This document shows, in pieces, positions 55,827-64,000 of a stretch of 64,000 nt of DNA. How positions within the stretch are numbered: position 1 is the stretch's first letter; every line of letters starts with the position of its first letter. Made by a program: the position numbers and the translations under genes. The DNA comes from Aristolochia californica (taxonomy: Eukaryota; Streptophyta; Magnoliopsida; Piperales; Aristolochiaceae), in contig JARWKL010000012.1 in assembly GCA_029961685.1 (NCBI GenBank), positions 24,103,227 through 24,167,226 on the forward strand, read 5' to 3'. The notes under the pieces were generated by a model. The model ran no database searches. It saw only the letters and a list, made by a program, of their open reading frames with translations, and had not been told where the DNA came from.

Positions 55827-58800
55827 AAAGATGGGTAGAAAGAACTGTAAATGGATAGTTTGAAATAGTTATCATACTGAATCAAAACCATATAATTTTC
55901 CTTTCTCGAAAGTAAAATATTTACTATACATTTATACGCTGTCGGAAAATACTTTCTGTTTTTGCTGCGTTTTATTTCTTAAAAAGACAGCGTCGTAATG
56001 GATTATCCTTATCTGCAGCGTCACGACCCCACCCGTCCATTGGAGAGTGTTGGCTTGTACGGAAGCACGGAGCGGAGAAATTTTCCGCATCAGATAAGAT
56101 CAGAAATTTATTATAAAAAAAGAGCTGAAAACAGTGGCGGTAAAGAGGTCACCAAGCAGCATTTGGCTTTATTCCGCGGATTGCCATCAGATTTCCTGAA
56201 AAAAGGTGTCGTCTTCCTCCGAAACTGCTCATTTATTCCTTTCCGATTATTCGAATTTCCGTGAAAAAAAAGTTATCAGTAGGCAGGAACTGATAATATG
56301 AGCTACGATTCCGATTGCAGAGTCTTGATTCGTGTTCAGCGGTCTCTGTTCTTTGATGTGAACTGAAGAAGGAAAGGGATCAGATCTGTCCAGTCCGGTC
56401 TCCAGGTCTTCAGGTAAAGGAACAGAGCTAAGTTTTTTAACTACTTACCGCATAGGGATTCAGATTTCAGAAATCGTGTCGAGAATGAAATGGTGAAATG
56501 GCCTGTGATCCAAGATCTTGATCGTCGTAGTCGTAGTCGTAGTCGTAGAGATGTAGTAGTTTGGGCTTTGGAGATTGCAGATCCCTAATTTCCGGGAAAT
56601 AGAAAAAGAAACAGTTCCAGGTTTTACGATCACAGAATAAGACAATCGCCGGCCTTCATTCTCGAGACGAAATTCAATTTCAAACGTATTCTTTTTCTTT
56701 TTCGTTTTTTATCTTTTATGCTTGTTATTGTATTATTTTGTTCGTTAAAGTGGGTTTCCGCGTGGCTGCTTTCGTACCGTAATAGAAAATTGGAAAGTAA
56801 AGCAAGCGAACACGAAGGGACTTAAAATCCGGGCTGCTGTCATCGAGTAAAACTGGAAATTTTGCGACGCAAAAAGGTTCACGCGGCAGTGCAACTCTGA
56901 CGGATGGAATCGTGAGCCGTTTGCATCCTTTTGTTACGACGTATAGAATCGGGCTTCTTCTTGGACCTTTACTTTTTTAGTATCTTATCCAAATTTGTTT
57001 CAGTTATTTTCGTCGTTATTTATTACCACTATTATTAATTTATGTGGAGGTTACTAAGAGGACAAAAGACGAACCCCTTTTCCATTCAGATATTTTTCGA
57101 TGTAAATTTAATTTATTTATCTATTTAAATTTATACAAAATAATTACCGGACTTTTTTTTATGCCGAGAGATGGCGTTAATTTATAACAAAAATAAGAAA
57201 ACACGGTAAAGCATAAATGCATGCACGCCTATGCTAAAATTTTTGTATTGTCAAGGTTAGTAATATTTCAAAAAATCAATTTATCCATGTAAAAAAATGA
57301 GGCTTGTCTTGAAAAATTCCATTCTTCAGAAATGATAAATAAAGAATTATGGCAAACCTAATTCATCTCAATAAAGAATTATAAAAAAAATAAATTTGAT
57401 CAAATTTTTCTAAATTTTGTATTTATTGAAGAAGATGGAAATTTTTTCAGTCAATTCCTTTTATCCCACAAAAATTGAAGGGGATAAAAATTTGAATAAA
57501 AATATTAAAATATACTCGGCCAAAATATTTTTAATAACATTTGATAAAAATTTGAATTTAAATCACTTTATTTTTCTTTAGCGGTTTCCTATAAGAGTAC
57601 AAATGTACAAATGATCCCTGCATTCTTTAAGTCTATTTTTTTTTAAAGTTTTTCCTCCACTAAATGGCTAACTGTAGGTTAAATATTTGTCTTATTTGAA
57701 ACTATCAACAATAAAGTTATTCTGAAAACAATTTTAGCTCTAAAGGCGTAATACTCTCTGATTGGCGTGCAATGAAAAGCAAAACCTGGAGAACGTAAGA
57801 GATCACAAAAGAAACGGATGTAGAATATTATGCCCATGCATTCCGTTTCCAATGATTCCTTTTGTCAGTTATTCCTCCTATCGTTACACATGGAAACTGT
57901 GCCAAACTTGCGTGGGGAATTCAAATCGTTATACTACATGGAAAAGCTTTTGAAGAGCACATTGTGGAGTACCAATTCCGTGATAAAATAGGACCTGTAG
58001 ATTCCCATGTTAATTGATTAGACCTTTATATTCCCATGTTAAATCTCTGAGGAAAAGAGGTAGTTATTAATTAGAATTCGTTTATCTGCAGAGAATTGGT
58101 TGAGATTTCGGCCTCTGAAAGTGTTATCTCCTGTAATGTTCCTCATATTTCCGTCATTCTATTGAATTGTTTTTTTTGTTTTGGAATCTAATCATGCGGC
58201 GGACAGATGACTGAATTTGGATCGATCGATGCGAAAGCTCCAGTCAACAATTACGTGTTTCTCAATCTGATCATATTTCTGTAGAAAATGAACCCTTGTC
58301 TGTAAAATCATTTAGGAAAAACAAACAGAGGAATGCAAAAATTGAAACCAGGACAAGGAGACCTGTCAGACTGTCTGATTCTGGCAGCGGAAGGGACGTT
58401 CTTTCGGTGGCTTGGTTGGCCAAAAATTCCAGACCTCGTGTCTTGACTCTCTGTCCCAGCTCTGTCGTCTGATGGATGGGACGCTCTCGGTAGTTCGGTC
58501 GGTGGCCTGGTTCGCCATAAATTCCAGCCATCCTGTCTTGACTCTCTGTCCCAGCTCTGTCGTCTGATGATGGGAAGTGTTTTCTTCAAGTCCGGTAAGT
58601 TATCTATGTGAAAGTAAACTTTTTTCTGCATTATCCCAGGTTTACCGTACTATCAGGTAAAAGATTATTTTTAATTATATTTATTTACTTAATTGATTGA
58701 AAAGATTACATTATTCCAGTGATCTTGTCGTTTATAAGATTATTTTTCATTCACACTTTTTTGCAAAATTTGAGGTAAAAAAAGTAGAAATTACAGCACC

Positions 58801-60366
58801 GGGAACAAACGATTGCTGACTTTTGAAACTTTGGGGCAATCTTCCATTCGTGTTTTTTTCTCTGGTCGAGCGCACTTGGCTCATCTTATCTGATAGGGCT
58901 TCGAATTTGTGCCACATGAATTTTAGCAAGACTGAGACACTATGAGCTGGGCGTCTATGGGAGGATGGGGCCGCCTAGATAACAGTCTAAATCAGACTTT
59001 ATTTGGCGTGCACAAATTTCGAGTGGGATGCCACAAGGGTTCTTTTGTGTAATTAATGAGTTTCTGTTTTTGTTCAATGGTAGCATTGCATCAGCATATA
59101 TTGGGATTGTCTCCCTTTGGTAAAGACAGGGGGACCCTCATCCATTGGCTGCCAGGAAGCTCCTGATCCCTGCTGAAACGGTCTCTGGTTAAAAAAATCA
59201 TTTCTGCTCTCCAAGTCCTCAATATGAAAGCATTGAATCAGTCTACAGTCTCCACTGCGACTCATAAAACGTCACATTGCTCCCATTAGGTAGTATTAAA
59301 AGTCAAAATATCCAATTTGCAGTTCTGACCACATCATCGGTGGATTTCGTGTCTCATTTAAGTGCGTCCTTTCCTATAATTAATGGTGATTAAATTCACT
59401 TGGAAAATATCCCTAGTATAATTAGAAGTATTAAAGGCTTACATAGCAGAGCAATGCAACTTGGTTTGGAAATCTGACAATGTTTCTTTTGTTTTGTAGG
59501 ATGGGTGCCGCCACTCTCAAGTAGAGAAAACATTCTCCAGGAAAATGTAAAAAATGGAGTACCGCAAGTAGACATCTGGGTTTAAAGGTTGATTGACAAT
59601 AAATGTGGCTCATGCAACACTGATTCATTGATCTGGACAAGTAAGTGCAAACGAAACACATCTCCCTCCAAAACAGTCCATTAACTTTTTTTTATAGATC
59701 TTAAAATAAAGTATTTCATTTATTTACTGATGAACCATTTTAATCTTGGATAGGTAAATAAATAGTATATGGAAGAAGGTATAAATAATCAGATGAATGG
59801 ATACTGTATTACTGCGATGGTAAAATCAAACAAGGAGAAAAAAAGTGATGGTTGAACTACCCATCTTTGGCCTATCAATATAAGCGAATTCTCCTTGAAA
59901 AAAAAACAAGCATAAGAAGAGGAGAAATTATTCCATTAGACCAAAATCTAAAAGAAAAAAAAACTCTGCTATAATTACATAAACTTCACATCCAAAACAA
60001 GACGGAAAACTCTACCAAATAGCCATTTTTTTGCCGCAACTCCACCTTACCTCCTTGCATTCGATCATAGTTTCTTCATCACTCATCATATAGAGGTTAT
60101 TAATAAATTCAAATGGCTAGTTGATCAAAGAAGCTCAAATTCAAGTGTTCATTCAATTACACCAGTAAAAATCATTTATAGAGATTAAATCAAAGAATCA
60201 AGTTCGGAGATAGCACCCTAGATGACATTGTTCACACCATTGACCCTAGAACTGGAGGAAGTTGAATTAAGGTTTATGAGGGCGAGAGAGAAAATCTAGA
60301 GGGGAGAGTATGATCATACAGGATAACTCGACTTTATTGGTTGGGGGTCATCTGCCTCAAGACTTA
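55827..60366. other. Intergenic region without a supported gene
   Basis: Short frames exist but none resembles a protein family. A G+C-richer patch at 55985-56420 contains an ATG frame (55998-56264) and a plausible donor (CTTCAG/GTAAAG at about 56414), and may be the start of a transcript. A good acceptor-like TTTTGTAG lies before 59500. A (CGTAGT)n run is at 56524-56549. A tandem duplication is at 58403-58575. No tRNA or known microRNA was recognised. Confidence 0.4.
58403..58575. repeat. Tandem duplication of about 78 bp (period about 95 bp)
   Basis: The blocks 58403-58481 and 58499-58575 share TCGGTGGCYTGGTT, AAATTCCAG and a perfect long core from TGTCTTGACTC to GTCGTCTGATG, differing at a handful of positions. 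It may be a segmental slip or part of an unrecognised element. Confidence 0.85.
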
Positions 60367-60532
60367 AGGTCTGTTTGGAACCCCATAGAAAATAAAAGAA
60401 AATAAAAAATTGACCATTATTATTCTAAAAAATAGATAGTGGAAAAGAGAATTTGATCATTATCTCATTTTTATTAATTATTTTTTGTCATTTTTATTTT
60501 TATTTTTTTTTCTAGGGTTCCAAAAGAGACCC
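60367..60532. mobile_element. Tourist-like (PIF/Harbinger) MITE, 166 bp
   Basis: The inverted ends are AGGTCTGTTTGGAACCC (60367 onward) and the complement of GGGTCTCTTTTGGAACCC (ending 60532). They are flanked by the 3-bp target duplication TTA (60364-60366 and 60533-60535). The interior is AT-rich and non-coding. These features fit Tourist-type MITEs. Confidence 0.75.
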
Positions 60533-61609
60533 TTAGAATCTAAGTTTTCAAATTTGTATTAGTTTCTTATCAATCCTATGTAAGAATACATGGGAGTGTG
60601 ATCCAAGTCTAACCCTAGCTACCTACTCTTTCTTAGTTCTCATAATACCTTCTTTAAATCTCTTAAGGACTCACTTAATCTCCTAATTACTTCTAATCTT
60701 AAGACATAAATAACCTATTCGGTGTACTACTTCATTAACATTGGAGAGAGGCCTTCTTATTTGCAACCAAGGATTTTCGACTGAAGATCGAACTCAATAA
60801 TTCTAAAAACCCAGGTAAGTCAGCTGAGTTGGATTAGCTCAACATGAGTTGAGGAAAGTCGGAGGGAAGGAGTCTCACCCTCCAAACTCTCTACTGATCT
60901 CCACTCCCACACCTTTGGATCTCGACTTCAATGCCCATCATCCTTTGTTCTACCTTGACGTCTTTGTTAGATTAGAAAGCCAAAAGGATAGAATCCGATT
61001 TCCATGCTTAACTTATAGCTTCCGTTGTTGTCTAGAATGACTCCTAATAAAACGAATACGGTAAGGGGACTCAACTAAAATCGATTCACCCATAGACCAA
61101 CCTAGTGACTTTGTGCCTCTGACCCATTTTCAAGAACTTGGATTTAAGTCACACCAATCATAGAGCACAAAATGGCGCTCACACAATCAAGTCTCACGCA
61201 ACAAAGCCCAATGCCATTTTTTAGTTCAACCTGGTTTGACCATCTATACACCTATTAAAAAAAAAAAAATTAAGACTTCTTTCCTTATCGTATGAAAACG
61301 AGCAAGGAGGGCTGCCGAGCTCCACCCCTAGAGGAAAAGAAAATAAGGGAAATCCCCCATCTGAAGAAGATATGAGAGAAGGTGGCTGGTCACAGCCGTG
61401 ACACGGGGATAAAGGAAGGAGACGAAGAAAATAAAAGGGATTTTAAAATGTAAGTCACAGGCGTTGTACTCTGTATTTCTTTATCATCCAATAAACAAAC
61501 AAGAACACAAAAAAAAGGACAAATTACAGACCTACTAATCCAATTAAAGAGGGAAAAAAGGTATAAAAGAAAAAGGGATTTAACTACAAAGAAAATCACG
61601 CATAGATAT
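60533..61609. other. Intergenic DNA downstream of the RNR small-subunit gene
   Basis: The segment next to 61609 should be the 3' UTR of the - strand RNR gene. The remainder is plain AT-rich spacer with no coding signal. Confidence 0.5.
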
Positions 61610-62599
61610 TCAGAAATCCTCATCGAGCTTAAACACATGGATGTCACCATCCCCATTCAGACTGGACATCACCGAGGCCTTCTGATACTCGCCGACCCTC
61701 TTCTCGAAGAAGTTCGTCTTCCCCTGCAGGGATATTAGCTCCATCCAATCGAAGGGGTTCGGCACGTTGTAAATCTTGTCGCACCCCAACGCCCTCAGCA
61801 ACCGATCTGCAACAAACTCGATGTACTGGCCCATTAAGTCCCTGTTCATTCCCACCAGAGCACAGGGCAATGCATCGCAAACAAACTCCCTCTCAATGAC
61901 CACAGCATCTGCAACGATCTCTTTCACCCTCTCTGCACTAGGCTTCTGCTTCAAGAGGCTATAGAGCAAGCACGCAAAATCGCAGTGCAGGCCTTCGTCT
62001 CGGGAGATCAACTCGTTGGAGAAAGTAAGACCCGGCATTAGACCCCGCTTCTTCAGCCAAAAGATGGCACAGAAGCTCCCGGAGAAGAAAATCCCCTCGA
62101 TGCAGGCGAAAGCAATCAGGCGCTCGGCGAAGGACTCCGCACTATCAATCCATCTAAGGGCCCAATCAGCTTTTTTTCCAACGCAAGGGACAGTATCAAT
62201 GGCACGAAAGAGTCGGGATTTCTCCATGGGATCTTTGATGTAGGATTCGAGCAATAGACTATACATTTCCGAGTGGATGTTCTCGATTGCGATTTGAAAG
62301 CCGTAAAAGGCCCGAGCCTCCGGGACCTGGACCTCTTTCATGAAGCGCCCGGCAAGGTTCTCGAGGACGATGCCATCGGATGCGGCGAAGAAGGCAAGAA
62401 CATGCGAAATGAAGTGCCGTTCGTCATTTGTGAGATTCTCCCAGTGACGATTGTCCTGAGAGAGGTCTACCTCCTCGGCCGTCCAGAAAGACGCTTCAGC
62501 CTTCTTGTACATCTCCCATACTTGAGGGTACCGTATCGGAAACATACAGAAGCGATCTGGGTTTGAAGCGAGAAGGGGTTCTTCCGGCAGAGCAGGCAT
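61610..62599 (-). CDS. TSO2: Ribonucleoside-diphosphate reductase small subunit (R2), single exon, 329 aa
   Basis: The class Ia R2 protein houses the di-iron/tyrosyl radical used by the large subunit to reduce NDPs to dNDPs. Iron ligands are all present: D75, E106, H109, E168, E202 and H205 ([30 protein letters not shown]). The radical Tyr is Y113, four residues after H109 as in the family. The acidic C-terminus FKLDEDF is the tail that docks on the large subunit. Length and [10 protein letters not shown] start are typical of plant TSO2/RNR2. The frame is uninterrupted and intronless, with clearly higher G+C than its surroundings. It acts in cytosol and possibly nucleus, chiefly in S phase and DNA repair. 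An E2F-type site lies about 420 bp upstream. TSO2 versus a paralogue is not resolved. Confidence 0.97.
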   Translation of the reverse strand: MPALPEEPLLASNPDRFCMFPIRYPQVWEMYKKAEASFWTAEEVDLSQDNRHWENLTNDERHFISHVLAFFAASDGIVLENLAGRFMKEVQVPEARAFYGFQIAIENIHSEMYSLLLESYIKDPMEKSRLFRAIDTVPCVGKKADWALRWIDSAESFAERLIAFACIEGIFFSGSFCAIFWLKKRGLMPGLTFSNELISRDEGLHCDFACLLYSLLKQKPSAERVKEIVADAVVIEREFVCDALPCALVGMNRDLMGQYIEFVADRLLRALGCDKIYNVPNPFDWMELISLQGKTNFFEKRVGEYQKASVMSSLNGDGDIHVFKLDEDF

Positions 62600-64000
62600 A
62601 TTTTCGGAAAGAAAACTGGCCTCAACCCTTCAAGAATGGAAACTAATCGGTTTCGGAAGAAACTTCGCAGAGAAATCGGGACAAGAAACTGGGTTTTCTT
62701 CTCGGAAAAGAGGGGAATTGGGGATGAGGGTTTACAGCGAACATTAAATAGGAGAGAGGATGAGCGATGAGCGGGGAAGTTTTAAATTTTCGGACGAGGG
62801 AAGGAACAAAAATACCTTGGTAAATTGAGGTGATTGTTGGAGGCTTTTGTGAAAATCCAAAGAAAGCTTGCGGTGGAAGACGCGATAAGAGAGTGACAGC
62901 TCGTTGCAGTTCAAATTAGATTTGAAAAATATGAGCGGGGGTAGATAATAGAGGCGGACGGTCCCGGCATAGTCGGTGGATCCGTGGTTTTCTGGTTTCA
63001 TTTTTACTTGCTATCAAATTTTTGGCGGGAGCGGATCTTTGGAGCCAAAACGAGATGACTCACCTGTGTTGGATTGTGCCGTCTACGTGTGTGCACGGGG
63101 TGCGCTGGTGGACACATGTGGATCCAGAGGTCCAGGTGGAGGAGTTTGAACAAGTGCGTAACATGAGTGCTACGTGTCTAACTTTGGAGCAGGTATTTTG
63201 AAAAGTTAAAATTCAAACCTGCCTCGCTAGTCTCTGCTTCCAAAAATTATTACAAAGTTGAAACTAAAGGTCTGAAATTAAAAATTTCTATGGAAAGGGG
63301 GATTCAACCTAATTCCTAGTCCAATTTGGACATCGTCTTAAGACCAAATTTGTCTATCTTCCATTTGGCATACACTAAGTTTTGGACTCTAACAAGACAG
63401 AGAACATGTTTGATTGCCTAATTTTATGAAGTTCTTGGTCGTATTAAAATAGCACGGGATCATATTAGTTGATATTGGATTAGATATTTTTTGTCTATTT
63501 ACCAAGACAAAGGAAAATCTATGGAAAATTGTAGTATTGATAAAAAATATATCAACTCATGCTAAGATAGTATGATGGTTACACCACTCCAAAAACAAAC
63601 AGTATAACCAATGCTTTACCTTTTACATTATTATCATTTTTAATTATTTTAGATATTTAATTGTATTTTCAATAAGGACATAAAGGTCACCGCTCCCTTA
63701 AAAAGTCATTAGTTACAGTTAGGGGTGGCATCGAGTTTGAGTTTGAGCTCGATCTCCCACTTATATTTAAAACTTTATATAAAATACATGTCAAATAAAC
63801 TTTATAAAAAATTATACATAAAACTAACTTAAAATTGGACATAACTTCTACATAGTTACAACTCTCAAAAAATTGTGAAACTACTACTTGAAGTGTCTGA
63901 AATCCAGTCTATTTTCATCATACTAAGCTTCACCATTAATATACATCAAACACTTTCCCAACATCAAACAACTACTATTTCACACACTCCAAGCTTGAAG
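62600..64000. other. RNR promoter and distal intergenic DNA
   Basis: 62600-63030 holds the leader and promoter of the RNR gene, including the E2F-type site. From about 63200 the DNA turns AT-rich, with no coding exon seen to the window end. Confidence 0.5.
63021..63030. promoter_or_regulatory. E2F-type binding site (TTTGGCGGGA) upstream of RNR2
   Basis: TTTGGCGG fits the plant E2F consensus WTTSSCSS. It is about 420 bp upstream of the RNR small-subunit start codon. Known plant R2 genes are driven at G1/S by E2F sites, so the site fits the gene. Transcription start and occupancy are not visible from sequence. Confidence 0.6.

Noticed and set aside
59074..59265. Possible small protein or microRNA precursor on the - strand
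   Set aside because: No known microRNA sequence, no convincing hairpin seen, and no family match for the 63-codon frame.
61644..61880. Alternative frames within the RNR gene
   Set aside because: G+C-rich shadows of the conserved R2 coding frame.

Overview
The window is nuclear DNA from a flowering plant, most likely a eudicot with large, transposon-filled introns. The evidence is GT-AG introns that join conserved plant proteins in frame, an AHA-type proton pump, a plant VIH kinase, and plant LTR retrotransposons primed by initiator-Met tRNA. I cannot name the species.

Layout. Five complete host genes can be modelled exon by exon. (1) A type II HSP40/DnaJ co-chaperone, + strand, 1361-5762, two exons. 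(2) A VIH1/VIH2-type diphosphoinositol-pentakisphosphate kinase (PPIP5K family), + strand, 8815-38233, 30 exons, 1047 aa, spread over 29.4 kb. (3) A caprin-like protein with a C-terminal RGG box, - strand, 39212-43699, four exons. It converges tail to tail with VIH. (4) A plasma-membrane H+-ATPase of the AHA4/AHA11 type, - strand, 44942-53223, 21 exons, 956 aa. (5) A single-exon ribonucleotide reductase small subunit (TSO2/RNR2-like), - strand, 61610-62599, with an E2F-type site upstream. All splice phases agree and no host gene is broken. One possible orphan terminal exon (6609-6892) lies between genes 1 and 2.

Mobile DNA explains much of the remainder. VIH intron 3 holds a decayed Ty3/gypsy chromovirus (10684-15914, 5-bp target duplication AATTC). 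VIH intron 25 holds a full-length Ty1/copia element (30938-36326, target duplication GATCT) with two LTRs that read as identical and an uninterrupted 1430-codon gag-pol, so it is young and may be competent. Four 5'-truncated LINE tails with the same RNase H C-terminus lie at about 21.6, 27.0, 28.4 and 41.4 kb. All five clear insertions in VIH introns are antisense to the gene. Intron 12 of the H+-ATPase carries a miniature LTR retrotransposon (TRIM) with about 115-bp LTRs, a tRNA-Met primer site and an internal tandem array, plus a nearby solo LTR. Tourist-like MITEs lie in the 54-61 kb intergenic stretch.

The host genes do not form a pathway: they cover proteostasis, inositol pyrophosphate (phosphate/energy) signalling, RNA binding, proton pumping and dNTP synthesis. 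I found no convincing novel multi-gene system. The most unusual content is structural: the young copia element with hairpin-bearing LTRs, and the TRIM with its solo LTR.
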